64,000 nucleotides of DNA from Marinomonas maritima (GCF_024435075.2 NZ_JAMZEG020000002.1:759501-823500), one strand, 5' to 3'; shown: positions 1-8,325, counted from the stretch's first letter. Notes: generated by a model not told the origin, from the sequence alone. Translations and numbers: made by a program.

Positions 1-543
1 CGCTATCATGAGGGTGATACGGACGCTAGTATCTTGAAGCATGCGCATGAATTAATGACTCAAACCTTGACAGATTTATGGGAACATAAAGTGCCAGATT
101 TACCTTATAAATCGGCGTATGACGCCTTAATTATGGCGTCTATTATTGAAAAAGAAACCGGCGTGCCGGATGAACGACCTTTGATTGCTCAGGTGTTCAT
201 TAGTCGACTAAAAAAAGGCATGCGACTGCAGACTGATCCGACGGTAATTTACGGTCTAGGGAGCTCGTTTAAAGGCAATTTGACCCGCAAAGGCTTACAA
301 GATATGTCGCCCTACAATACTTACCGATTCCATGGTTTGCCACCAACACCCATTGCGAATGTGGGGCGAGAGGCTATCGAAGCGGCTTTGAACCCTGAGC
401 AAACCAAAGCCTTATATTTTGTTGCTAAAGGCGATGGGACGCATGCTTTTTCTAACACTCTAATAGAGCACAATCAGGCCGTAAGAAAATATCAGTTTAA
501 GCGTCGAGAAGATTATCGATCAACTCCAGAAAATACGAAATAG
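1..543 (+). CDS. mltG: Endolytic murein transglycosylase MltG, C-terminal part (5' truncated by window edge)
   Basis: MltG is an inner-membrane lytic transglycosylase that cuts nascent peptidoglycan strands and so sets glycan chain length. The reading frame is already open at base 1 (it reads RYHEGDTDAS), so the first in-frame TTG at 34 is internal and the N-terminal membrane anchor lies outside the window. The YceG/MltG signature ASIIEKET is present; its first Glu (codon 148-150) is the expected catalytic acid. It is followed by the conserved stretches RLKKGMRLQTDPTVIYG and SPYNTYRFHGLPPTPI. The gene ends 12 bases before tmk on the same strand, which is the usual mltG-tmk-holB gammaproteobacterial order. 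Family assignment is secure. Confidence 0.96.
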   Translation, partial: RYHEGDTDASILKHAHELMTQTLTDLWEHKVPDLPYKSAYDALIMASIIEKETGVPDERPLIAQVFISRLKKGMRLQTDPTVIYGLGSSFKGNLTRKGLQDMSPYNTYRFHGLPPTPIANVGREAIEAALNPEQTKALYFVAKGDGTHAFSNTLIEHNQAVRKYQFKRREDYRSTPENTK

Positions 544-555
544 AGGGATTTATGT

Positions 556-1194
556 ATGAGAGGTAAATTTATTTCGCTTGAAGGTGGAGAAGGTAGTGGT
601 AAGTCAACGGCGATTCACTTTATTCGCCAGTGGCTGGAGTCTCATAATATCTCTTACATACTGACTCGAGAACCTGGTGGCACGCCCCTGGCGGAAGAGA
701 TTCGTCAGCTGATATTAACGCCTAGAGAAGAGCCGGTGAATAATGTCACCGAGTTGTTGCTTGTATTTGCTGCCAGAGCTCAGCATTTGGCAGAAAAGAT
801 ACAGCCCGCATTAGATAAAGGCACATGGGTGATCAGTGATCGATTTTTGGATTCGAGTTATGTGTATCAAGGCAAAGCCCGCGGTGGTGATACTAAGGTT
901 TTAGATCAATTGGCCAGTTGGGTCGTTGGTAACAACAAGCCAGATGCTACGTTGGTTTTAGATGTTCCTGTTGAATTAGGGCAAGAGCGCGTAGTACAGC
1001 GTCAACATCAAGACCGTTTGGATAAAGAGTCAGTGCTCTTTCATCAGAAAGTGCGTGATGGTTTTCTTGAACGCGCAAGCGCAGACCCACAGAGAGTCAA
1101 GGTGATTGATGCGAGCCTATCTTTAGATGCTGTGCAAAAACAAATTGAAGATCAGTTGGTGCAGTTGAGTGAAACTTGGTCTGGTGATGCGTAA
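556..1194 (+). CDS. tmk: Thymidylate kinase
   Basis: Phosphorylates dTMP to dTDP with ATP in dTTP synthesis, in the cytoplasm. The 212-residue length is normal. The P-loop GGEGSGKST occupies residues 10-18, TREPGGTPLAEEIR forms the dTMP-binding region, and the DRF motif in VISDRFLDSSYVYQG is the family signature. The ATG is preceded by a purine-rich AGAGGGA. The stop codon is immediately followed by the ATG of holB, so the two are probably translationally coupled. Confidence 0.98.
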   Translation: MRGKFISLEGGEGSGKSTAIHFIRQWLESHNISYILTREPGGTPLAEEIRQLILTPREEPVNNVTELLLVFAARAQHLAEKIQPALDKGTWVISDRFLDSSYVYQGKARGGDTKVLDQLASWVVGNNKPDATLVLDVPVELGQERVVQRQHQDRLDKESVLFHQKVRDGFLERASADPQRVKVIDASLSLDAVQKQIEDQLVQLSETWSGDA

Positions 1195-2133
1195 ATGACA
1201 AAAATTGCTCATTGGTTGATTCCTTGTTTGCGACAAGTTCAAGTTTTGAAACAAACGAATAGTCTCTCTCATGCTTTGTTAGTGACGGGAGCGGATGGTG
1301 TAGGGCAAGAGCAACTTGCTCGTGAAATTGTCAAAGACTTGATGTGCGAAGGTGGTCAGGCTGCAGCTTGTGGACAGTGCCATTCATGTGAGTTGATGCG
1401 AGCCGATACACATCCAGATTTCCGTGTTTTAGATGGTGAGGCGTCGACTATTAAAGTCGATCAAGTGCGTTTATTAGTAAGGCAAATAAATCAAAAACCG
1501 CAAATAGGTCAAAATAAAGTTGTCTTAATTACGCACGCTCAAGCGATGAACATCAACGCAGCAAACGCCGTATTAAAAGCATTAGAAGAGCCCGCGCCGC
1601 GTACTTATTTTGTGCTTACCAGTTCGCAATCCACCAGTCTTTTGCCAACCATAAGAAGCCGATGCCTTTTGGTCAGCGTACCTACCCCGACTGTTGATGA
1701 CGTAAAACAGTGGTTGCTGCAGTTTCCAGATCACCAAGAGTTAAGCTCTCTGTTTTGGTTAACTATACAACCTTTTCGTTTATTGTCGATTCAGCAACAA
1801 GGTAAAGCTAAACTATACGCTGGCTTGCCTGAGCAGCTGAATGCCATGTTGCAAGGCACGACAGCAGTTAGTGATGTATTAAAAGGGTTGGACAGTAATA
1901 ATATTGGAGATTATTGCAACGGACTGGCGGCTATTCTGCATCAGTGTATTTGTCATTCAACAGGCGCCCCATTAGATGGCGCCTTACATGCGATATATTC
2001 AACCTTGATAACAAGGTTGAATATTCAATCGCTCATGTTGCGTTATCAAGCGCTACAAAAACTGAAGGCAGACCTTAAAAAAACAAACTTAAACCCCATA
2101 ATACAACTCACACACGAATTGAATCAGTGGTAA
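1195..2133 (+). CDS. holB: DNA polymerase III subunit delta'
   Basis: Delta' is a non-hydrolysing AAA+ subunit of the clamp loader that places the beta clamp on DNA. At residues 32-41 the P-loop is degenerate (GADGVGQEQL, no Lys), as expected for delta'. A Cys cluster at about 51, 59, 62 and 65 (CGQCHSC) is the zinc module. KALEEPAPRTYFVL and the SRC motif in TIRSRCL follow. The ATG abuts the tmk stop with no spacer. In many pseudomonads a pilZ gene lies between holB and tatD; here tatD begins 7 bases after the stop, so pilZ is absent at this position. Confidence 0.96.
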   Translation: MTKIAHWLIPCLRQVQVLKQTNSLSHALLVTGADGVGQEQLAREIVKDLMCEGGQAAACGQCHSCELMRADTHPDFRVLDGEASTIKVDQVRLLVRQINQKPQIGQNKVVLITHAQAMNINAANAVLKALEEPAPRTYFVLTSSQSTSLLPTIRSRCLLVSVPTPTVDDVKQWLLQFPDHQELSSLFWLTIQPFRLLSIQQQGKAKLYAGLPEQLNAMLQGTTAVSDVLKGLDSNNIGDYCNGLAAILHQCICHSTGAPLDGALHAIYSTLITRLNIQSLMLRYQALQKLKADLKKTNLNPIIQLTHELNQW

Positions 2134-2140
2134 ACCAACT

Positions 2141-2950
2141 ATGTTAATTGATACCCATTGCCATCTCGACATGCTGGATCTGGCACCTTATAACGATGAT
2201 ATGAACTTGGCCATTGATGCGGCGTATCAAAAAGGTGTCAGGCAGTTACTGAGTATCTCTGTTGATCTGAATAAAATGGATACAATATTAGGGTTCACTA
2301 AACGCAATGGTGTTTATGCTAGTTGTGGCGTTCACCCGTTGCAGAGTGAAGGCTTAATTCAGGACGAACTTTTGCTGCGACAATACGCTGCGAACCCTAA
2401 AGTGATTGCGATCGGTGAAACAGGATTGGATTATTTTTATGAGACATCAGCGTTGGCCCATGAAGCCCAAAAGACCAGTTTCATTCATCACCTTAAAGCG
2501 GCTGGGTCGCTTGGTTTGCCTGTCATTGTTCACACCCGAAATGCAAAAGAAGACACATTGTCACTGATCAAGCAGTATGGTAATCGAGATACCGCTGGTG
2601 TTTTGCATTGTTTTACTGAAGATTATGAAATGGCCAAATCGGCATTGGATGAAAACTATTTGATTTCCATTTCTGGAATTGTAACGTTTAAAACCGCAGC
2701 GGATCTTAAGGAAACAGTTCGTAAACTTCCTTTGGAGTCTTTGATTGTCGAAACAGATTCGCCATATCTTGCTCCTGTGCCTTATCGAGGTAAGAAGAAT
2801 GAGCCTAAATACGTATCGGAAATCGCTCAGTATGTAGCAGATTTAAAAGGTATTCGTTATGAGGCTTTGTTAGAAGCAACTGCCGCGAATTTTCATCGTG
2901 TGTTTTCAAAAGTAAACCCACAACATCAGCTTCAGCTTGGTACAGAATAG
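2141..2950 (+). CDS. ycfH: TatD-family metal-dependent hydrolase (YcfH type)
   Basis: Predicted TIM-barrel metal-dependent DNase/hydrolase of the amidohydrolase superfamily. Metal-ligand motifs are DTHCHLD at the N-terminus, GETGLDYFY, the His in VIVHTRNA, HCFTED, and ETDSPYLAPVPYRGK near the C-terminus. The 269-residue length is standard. Position at the end of the tmk-holB operon identifies it as the YcfH paralogue; a second paralogue resembling E. coli TatD is at 54197-54973. No clear Shine-Dalgarno lies before the ATG, which fits translational coupling to holB. The exact substrate is not deducible. Confidence 0.93.
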   Translation: MLIDTHCHLDMLDLAPYNDDMNLAIDAAYQKGVRQLLSISVDLNKMDTILGFTKRNGVYASCGVHPLQSEGLIQDELLLRQYAANPKVIAIGETGLDYFYETSALAHEAQKTSFIHHLKAAGSLGLPVIVHTRNAKEDTLSLIKQYGNRDTAGVLHCFTEDYEMAKSALDENYLISISGIVTFKTAADLKETVRKLPLESLIVETDSPYLAPVPYRGKKNEPKYVSEIAQYVADLKGIRYEALLEATAANFHRVFSKVNPQHQLQLGTE

Positions 2951-3116
2951 TTGAGCAATACGGTTCGCTTAGTCGTTTTTTGGAACATCAATACTGTTTT
3001 GATACTCAATAATCACGATGATATTTCTACTCCAATATAGGCGAAGTGAAACCGGAGTGTTAGTCTCAACGTATTGTATTTATTTAACATATTTGAAAGG
3101 AGAGTTTTCTTCTTTC

Positions 3117-3142
3117 ACAAACCAACTTTCTAAGTGGTTTGT
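3117..3142 (+). other. Hairpin in the leader of the Lon-family protease
   Basis: ACAAACCA (3117-3124) and TGGTTTGT (3135-3142) form an 8-bp perfect inverted repeat with a 10-base loop. It ends 8 bases before the AGGA ribosome-binding site (3151-3154). It has no U-tract, so it is not an obvious terminator. It could influence translation or mRNA stability, but only the inverted repeat itself is seen. Confidence 0.35.
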
Positions 3143-3163
3143 TAGACAAAAGGAAATCCATTG

Positions 3164-5620
3164 ATGTCCAGCATGGTTACCTCTCTACCGTACCAAGCGC
3201 TTGCTGCCAAAGTGCCTGATGATCACCTAGCTTTTAAGACGTTAAACGACATTGAGCCACTTAGTGGGATTTTAGGTCAAGAACGCGCGGTTGAAGCAAT
3301 TCAATTTGGCGTGGCCATGCAACGTCCAGGCTACAATATTTTTGCTATGGGCGATTCGGGAACAGGTCGTTCCTCTTACGTCTTGAGTTATCTCAAAAGC
3401 GAAGCTAAACGTCGCTCAGCACCCAATGAATGGGCTTACATTAATAACTTTACGGAAAGTCATCGACCTAAAGCACTCGAATTTGCACCAGGATTAGCGT
3501 CTGAATTCGAGAAAGAAATTCGTGTATTAATTGATGGTTTAATGGCTACTTTTCCTGCTGCCTTTGAAAACCCTTCTTACCAGCAGCAAAAGAGTGTAAT
3601 TGATCGTGCTTTCAACGATCAATATGAAGCGGCTATTAACAAAGTTGAGCGTGTTTCAGGAAAAATTGGTGTGGCAATGTTTCGCGATGCTTCTTCTGTT
3701 AGTTTTGCTCCGATGAAAGAGGGTAAAGCATTAGAAGAAAATGAGTTTGCTGCATTAACGGATGACGAGCGTGATGTTTTCCAAGAAGGTGTTTCGACAC
3801 TAGAAGGCTTATTGAACGAAGAGTTATTAGGATTGCCGCAATGGAAGCGAGCGACGTACGATCAAATTCGACAGTTGAACTTGGACACGGTGAAAGAAGC
3901 GTTAGACCCTTTGATGTCTGGCTTGTTTGAGAAGTACAAAGATGATGCGAATATTGTTGCTCATCTTAGCGCCTTAAGAGAGGATCTTGATAAAACTATT
4001 ATAGATCAAATGGCCGATGATAAAGCGTCTGAGAACCGAGATGAAATTGGTCGTCGACAATTTTATGAAGAGTTATATTTGCCCAATATCGCGATAACGC
4101 ATGAAACGGATGGTGGGCAGCCCGTAGTTTATGAGCCTCATCCAACATATCGAAACCTATTTGGTCAAGTCGAGCACAGTAGTGATCAAGGTATGCTCGT
4201 GACTAGCTATCGTTTGATTCGCTCTGGTAGTTTGCATGCCGCAAACGGCGGTTATTTGATATTGGATGCAGAGAAGCTGCTAACAGATCATTATTTGTGG
4301 GAAGCGCTTAAGCGTGCTTTGAAAAGCAAGACAATCAAAATTGAACATCCTTACGCCGACATGGGGTTGATGAACACCATGACGCTGTCGCCACAAGATT
4401 TGCCGTTGCAGGTAAAAGTGGTATTGATTGGTGCGCGTGACATTTATTATTTATTGCAAGACGCTGATCCTGATTTTCAGGAAATGTTTCGAGTCTTAGT
4501 GGATTTTGATGACACATTAAAGCGCTCAAAAGAGTCTGAATTGTCTTTTGCTCGCCTTATGAAAGACCGTGTAGATAAAGAAGAATATGCGAATGTAACG
4601 CGCGACGGCGTGGCGGCTCTTATTGAATACAGCAGTCGTTTGGCTGAGCATCAGCGCGAAATGGCGGCGAAAATTGGTGATGTTTTTGAATTGTTAGGCG
4701 AAGCGGACTTTGTTCGTGAAATGGCCAAAGACACCGAAATCACAGCAGATCATATAACGCGCGCTTTAAAAGCCAAAAGACATCGTACCGGTCGTGTCAG
4801 TGAGAAAATCATTGAAGAGATCATCGATGGCACGGTTTTATTAGAAAGTGAAGGCTATGCCGTGGGTAAAATTAACGGCCTAACAGTTATGCAAATTGGT
4901 GATAGTAGCTTTGGTGCACCAGCTCGAATTTCTACGACTGTGTATCCCGGCGGCAAAGGGATTATAGACATTGAACGAGAGTCCAACCTAGGTCAAAACA
5001 TCCATTCTAAAGGTGTGCTGATTTTATCTGGTTATCTTGGCAATAAATACGCTCAGCGCTTTCCACTTGATATCTCGGCTTCCATTGCGATGGAGCAAAG
5101 TTATGGCTATATCGATGGTGACAGTGCTTCCACTGCTGAACTTTGTTGTTTACTGTCAGCGTTGATTCAAGTACCAATCCGCCAAGATCTTGCCATTACG
5201 GGTTCTTTAAACCAGTACGGTGAGGTTCAGGCAATTGGTGGGGTGAATGAAAAAATAGAAGGTTTCTTCAATGTTTGTAATGCACGTGGCCTGACGGGTA
5301 CGCAGGGTGCCATTATTCCTAAATCTAATGCCATTAACCTGATGTTGAATGACGATATTGTCGAAGCCGTTAAAGCGGGTAAATTCCACATTTATGCCAT
5401 TTCTACGGCGGATGAAGCGTTGCATTTATTAACGGGTATGGAGCCAGGTATTCCCGATGAAGAAGGCGAGTACCCGGAAGGCACGGTATCTGCGAGAGTC
5501 ATTGAGCGCCTAGAAGAAATCTCTAAGCTCGGTGAAGAGGAAGATGACGAAGAAGAAGACGATGAGGCCGAAGACACTGAGTCTGAAGGGACAAAGAAGG
5601 CGGACAAAAGCAAAAAATAA
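3164..5620 (+). CDS. Lon-family ATP-dependent protease (AAA_32 / Lon C-terminal domain)
   Basis: Large AAA+ protease of the proteobacterial Lon-like family that is distinct from LonA. The start is ATG at 3164, 9 bases after AGGA; a TTG lies directly before it. The Walker A variant GDSGTGRSS is near residues 63-71. The C-terminal Lon proteolytic domain carries the catalytic Ser in GDSAST (about residue 653) and the partner Lys in GVNEKIEGFF (about residue 696). The last ~30 residues are an extremely acidic Asp/Glu run ending in KKADKSKK. The role is probably cytoplasmic protein quality control. It stands alone, with about 210 bases of leader upstream. Confidence 0.92.
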   Translation: MSSMVTSLPYQALAAKVPDDHLAFKTLNDIEPLSGILGQERAVEAIQFGVAMQRPGYNIFAMGDSGTGRSSYVLSYLKSEAKRRSAPNEWAYINNFTESHRPKALEFAPGLASEFEKEIRVLIDGLMATFPAAFENPSYQQQKSVIDRAFNDQYEAAINKVERVSGKIGVAMFRDASSVSFAPMKEGKALEENEFAALTDDERDVFQEGVSTLEGLLNEELLGLPQWKRATYDQIRQLNLDTVKEALDPLMSGLFEKYKDDANIVAHLSALREDLDKTIIDQMADDKASENRDEIGRRQFYEELYLPNIAITHETDGGQPVVYEPHPTYRNLFGQVEHSSDQGMLVTSYRLIRSGSLHAANGGYLILDAEKLLTDHYLWEALKRALKSKTIKIEHPYADMGLMNTMTLSPQDLPLQVKVVLIGARDIYYLLQDADPDFQEMFRVLVDFDDTLKRSKESELSFARLMKDRVDKEEYANVTRDGVAALIEYSSRLAEHQREMAAKIGDVFELLGEADFVREMAKDTEITADHITRALKAKRHRTGRVSEKIIEEIIDGTVLLESEGYAVGKINGLTVMQIGDSSFGAPARISTTVYPGGKGIIDIERESNLGQNIHSKGVLILSGYLGNKYAQRFPLDISASIAMEQSYGYIDGDSASTAELCCLLSALIQVPIRQDLAITGSLNQYGEVQAIGGVNEKIEGFFNVCNARGLTGTQGAIIPKSNAINLMLNDDIVEAVKAGKFHIYAISTADEALHLLTGMEPGIPDEEGEYPEGTVSARVIERLEEISKLGEEEDDEEEDDEAEDTESEGTKKADKSKK

Positions 5621-5633
5621 GCGTTAATGGTAA

Positions 5634-5930
5634 CTAGTGTTTGCCATTGGTTCTTTTTATTATCTGCGTTTTGCATTGAGAATTTACCAAAGAATAAACA
5701 GTGTAATAGAGGTTGTCAGCTTTGACATAAACATAGCTGGCGACCTCTTTTCGTTTACTTGGCAAATGTGTTTTTAGAATTAAAGCACTTTTGAATGTTT
5801 TACCACTCATTAAGTCTTGTGCAGCTTTATTCGCTTCTAGTTTTGCATCAAAATCACTGCACTCTGCAAAAGCCCGGCAACTTAACGTTAAACAAAACGT
5901 GATGAAAAAATTGTATTTAAAATTTAAAAT
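5634..5930 (-). CDS. Small secreted protein with non-ATG start (hidden gene)
   Basis: Not recognised as a known family. The reverse frame is open from a TGA near 5958 down to the TAG at 5634-5636. It has no ATG, GTG or TTG near its 5' end, so standard callers miss it. Its translation has a textbook signal peptide: FKYN, then FFITFCLTLSC, then cleavage RAFA|EC. The mature part is about 76 residues with two Cys (ECSDFDAK and NSQCKT), suited to one disulfide. The best start is ATT at 5928-5930, 6 bases after GGAG, giving 98 aa. A CTG at 5940-5942 behind GGAAG would give 102 aa. Either the gene uses a rare start or its ATG was lost. It converges with the Lon-family gene. Confidence 0.55.
   Translation of the reverse strand: MLNFKYNFFITFCLTLSCRAFAECSDFDAKLEANKAAQDLMSGKTFKSALILKTHLPSKRKEVASYVYVKADNLYYTVYSLVNSQCKTQIIKRTNGKH
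5709..5751 (+). terminator. Probable Rho-independent terminator after the Lon-family gene
   Basis: GAGGTTGTCAGC (5709-5720) and GCTGGCGACCTC (5736-5747) pair over 12 positions, two of them wobble pairs on the forward transcript, with a 15-base loop and TTTT following. It fits a terminator for the upstream protease gene. It lies inside the predicted reverse-strand secreted gene, so part of the symmetry could reflect coding sequence. Confidence 0.45.
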
Positions 5931-6083
5931 ACTAAACTCCAGTGTGACTTCCGATCAGTTTGTTTGTATTTTATCAAAGATAAATTAAGTGTTCTTTAGT
6001 ATCTGCTAAGCGAAATAATTCAACAAGGTTAGAGACATGCAAAAGCTTACAATTTATAAGGTGTATTTTTTAGAGAGCATGTT

Positions 6084-6107
6084 ATTTTAAACATCATTGT
6101 TTAAAAT
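6084..6107. promoter_or_regulatory. AT-rich 10-bp palindrome upstream of the cytochrome b562-like gene
   Basis: ATTTTAAACA (6084-6093) is repeated exactly inverted as TGTTTAAAAT (6098-6107) with a 4-base spacer, about 50 bases before the start codon. The position fits an operator or a transcript hairpin. The sequence does not match a regulator site I can name. Confidence 0.4.
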
Positions 6108-6155
6108 GATCAACTAAGCCAATGTAAATGTACTTTGGATTTAAAGGGTGTTTTT

Positions 6156-6587
6156 ATGAATAAAGGTCTTCTTGTTGCTACGATTCTCTCGATTTCTTGT
6201 TCGTCTTTTGCCTTTGCGGAAGGTGCTTGTGATGAAACTGCGTTGCGCGGTTATATGACGAATATTAAAGATGAAATGCGTTTACTGTCATCAGATGTAA
6301 AGTCAGGAGATAGCGATGCGGCGGTACAGAGAGTGGACACGTTAATTTCCTTTTTCGAGAAAGCGCGTAATGAAACCCCTTATAAATTCAGTGCCAATAA
6401 TTTACAAGGTAGCCCGCTCAAAGAGCAAAAAGCTGAATACACAAAAGTCGTTGACGATACGATTGTGATATTGAAAAAGCTGGAAAATGCATTGCAATCT
6501 GGAGACACACCTCAAGTGAAAATGCTGTTTGGTGAAATAGGTGGCCAAAGAAAGCTGGGACATGGTTCTTTTAAAGCAAATTGCTAG
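6156..6587 (+). CDS. Periplasmic cytochrome b562-like protein
   Basis: Small four-helix-bundle haem protein family of the periplasm, presumed to carry electrons. The ATG at 6156 starts a clear signal peptide (MNKGLLVATILS) cleaved at AFA|EG; an upstream TTG frame extension is unlikely. The mature chain is about 122 residues. Met in LRGYMTNIKDEM aligns with the axial Met of E. coli cytochrome b562, and His in RKLGHGSFK near the C-terminus aligns with its axial His. The asparagine-rich loop with SANNLQGSP also matches. Unusually, it has Cys at mature position 4 and as the very last residue; a disulfide between the termini is possible. There is no CXXCH motif. Confidence 0.8.
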   Translation: MNKGLLVATILSISCSSFAFAEGACDETALRGYMTNIKDEMRLLSSDVKSGDSDAAVQRVDTLISFFEKARNETPYKFSANNLQGSPLKEQKAEYTKVVDDTIVILKKLENALQSGDTPQVKMLFGEIGGQRKLGHGSFKANC

Positions 6588-6648
6588 TACTCTTGGATGA
6601 CCTAGCTTGAATTCACTGCTACAATGCGCGCGATAAAGAGAGGATATT

Positions 6649-7008
6649 ATGGCTCGTGCTAAAAAATCGCGTAGTATGCGTGGAAAACTTGGAAAAACTG
6701 GTTCGAAAGAGCAGATGAAAGAGCAGAATAAAGCTCGAAAAGCCTCATCTACTCGTCGTTTTGCAACAAAGAAATCCAAGGAACGCAAAGAACAAGCGCA
6801 CAAAAAACTTGATAGATTAGGGTTACTTCCAGAAAAAGAGGCGGCTCCTGCTGCTGGGCGCCCGCGCCGTTTTGTTTTCGTTAAGCCTGTAGATGAAGCT
6901 GCAGAACAAGCGAAGGCTGACGCAATGGCAAAGTCCAATGACATCGATACCGACAGCGAAGATTTATCGCTTGATGAATTGTTGTCTGCCTTTACTGAAG
7001 AAAAGTAA
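6649..7008 (+). CDS. Small charge-segregated protein of unknown function
   Basis: 119 residues, family not recognised. The N-terminal half is strongly basic (MARAKKSRSMRGKLGK, then many Lys/Arg to about residue 63), followed by a short Pro/Ala linker and an acidic C-terminus (DIDTDSEDLSLDELL). There is no signal peptide or membrane segment. The basic half suggests nucleic-acid or ribosome contact, but that is inference. The start ATG follows AGAGAGGA with good spacing. A strong terminator follows 17 bases after the stop, so the gene forms a short transcription unit. Confidence 0.75.
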   Translation: MARAKKSRSMRGKLGKTGSKEQMKEQNKARKASSTRRFATKKSKERKEQAHKKLDRLGLLPEKEAAPAAGRPRRFVFVKPVDEAAEQAKADAMAKSNDIDTDSEDLSLDELLSAFTEEK

Positions 7009-7025
7009 GCGCAGAAATGTATAAT

Positions 7026-7055
7026 AAAAAAAGGCTGCTTATGCAGCCTTTTTTT
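7026..7055 (+). terminator. Rho-independent terminator
   Basis: GGCTGC (7033-7038), loop TTAT, GCAGCC (7043-7048), flanked by A7 and T7 runs that extend the stem; the U-tract suits transcripts from the left. Confidence 0.92.
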
Positions 7056-7117
7056 ATGCTTGAAAAACGCAGTACAATTAAAAAATAATATTGACGACCG
7101 TTCCGTTATATAAGGTG

Positions 7118-8185
7118 ATGAATGTGAAAGCTTCTGTTCCAATGTCGAGTGTTCGCTATCTTTTAAAAGCCGTTGAAGAGCAAGGTCTAGACCGTCAAGC
7201 GGTGTTAGACAGTTTAGAAATAACACAAGATGAAATAGAGAAGAGCGATTCATTCCCTGCTTATCGATACGGAATGTTGTATCAAAAAATCATGTGGCTA
7301 ATGCAAGATGAATCGTTTGGTATGTTGAGCGGCGGTAAAGTGCCAAATGGTACTTTTAGAATGATGTGTCTTTGTATTATTCATGCAAAAAGTCTTGCAC
7401 ATGCCCTATACCGTTGCAGTGATTTCTATGAAATCTGCCGAGGCCCAACAATCAAGCCGGTACTGATCAAAAAAGGTCGATTTGCCATGGTAACTTTTGC
7501 GGCTTTGAATTCGTCGGAAGAAGCTATAGATGCTTTAGTCGTCCCTGAGTCAAAAGAGCAGTTAAGAACAACACTTTCAATGTGGCATCACTTTATTTGT
7601 TGGTTGATTGGGCGTCGTTTAAATCTTAAGGCTGCGTACTTTACAAGTGAGCGCCCTGATGACGTTGAATATTATAAAACCCTATTTCAATCAGAAGTGA
7701 AATTTGATCAGCACGCGAATGCTTTGGTATTTCCTGCCAGTTATCTAGACATGCCTATTGTGCAAACGGAAGACAGTTTAAGGGGCTTCTTAAAGACGGC
7801 CCCTTATCAATTGTTGGTGATGGTTGAAAATGATAACAGCCTTAAGTCTCAAGTGATGGCGATGCTAGGGAAAGATTTCTCGCGTGAGATGCCAAGTGCG
7901 GAAGAGGTGGCGAGTGCGCTTAATATGAGCGTTTCTACATTGCGACGTCGCTTAAATGATGAAAAAACCTCTTATCAGAATATTAAAGACGAATGCCGAA
8001 AAGAAGCTGCAATTACGTACATGAACGTACCTCAGTTAAGTATCAATGATATAGCGGCGTTAATGGGATTTGATGAGCCGAGCGCTTTTTTCCGTTCTTT
8101 TAAAAAATGGACGGGAATGACACCGGGAGAGTATCGAAAAAGTGAGGAATATCTTAAATTCGGCAAGGCGATGAAACGCCCATGA
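7118..8185 (+). CDS. AraC-family transcriptional regulator (Arabinose_bd-type N-terminal domain)
   Basis: One-component regulator of the OruR/ArgR-like subgroup: an N-terminal ligand-sensing domain of about 230 residues (opening with MNVKASVPMSSVRYLLKAV) and a C-terminal double helix-turn-helix. The HTH part includes VASALNMSVSTLRRRLNDE and the family signature IAALMGFDEPSAFFRSFKKW. ATG 7118 was chosen; GTG 7115 and TTG 7091 are in frame, and the AAGG at 7112-7115 is close to it. The acyl-CoA dehydrogenase follows on the same strand after 140 bases, so it may be a target. The effector is unknown. Confidence 0.88.
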   Translation: MNVKASVPMSSVRYLLKAVEEQGLDRQAVLDSLEITQDEIEKSDSFPAYRYGMLYQKIMWLMQDESFGMLSGGKVPNGTFRMMCLCIIHAKSLAHALYRCSDFYEICRGPTIKPVLIKKGRFAMVTFAALNSSEEAIDALVVPESKEQLRTTLSMWHHFICWLIGRRLNLKAAYFTSERPDDVEYYKTLFQSEVKFDQHANALVFPASYLDMPIVQTEDSLRGFLKTAPYQLLVMVENDNSLKSQVMAMLGKDFSREMPSAEEVASALNMSVSTLRRRLNDEKTSYQNIKDECRKEAAITYMNVPQLSINDIAALMGFDEPSAFFRSFKKWTGMTPGEYRKSEEYLKFGKAMKRP

Positions 8186-8325
8186 TATTTGATTCTGAGT
8201 TATATTTTCTTAAGCGCTGATTGTTTTTGTTAGAAATATAGGTCTGAATTGTTATTGTGAGATTCGTTGCCTTTTTACATGCTATAGGGATACATCCGCT
8301 CGGATAACTAACCGGAGAATAAAAA

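Noticed and set aside
2141..2950. Recent duplication of tatD (with 54197-54973)
   Set aside because: The two proteins belong to separate ancient subfamilies (YcfH and TatD) with different C-terminal motifs, so they are paralogues, not a recent duplication.
5392..5676. Reverse-strand open frame with a long Ser run
   Set aside because: The Ser run is the antisense of the GAA/GAT acidic tail of the Lon-family protease; low-complexity artefact.
5791..5988. Forward 65-codon open frame
   Set aside because: Lies antisense to the better-supported secreted-protein frame, has no RBS and no protein-like features.
6402..7253. A 283-codon reverse-strand open frame across the b562-like gene, the charged protein and the start of the AraC gene
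   Set aside because: It runs antisense to two well-supported genes and a terminator, is Ser/Phe/Leu-rich as expected of antisense to Lys/Glu-rich coding, and has no family resemblance or RBS.
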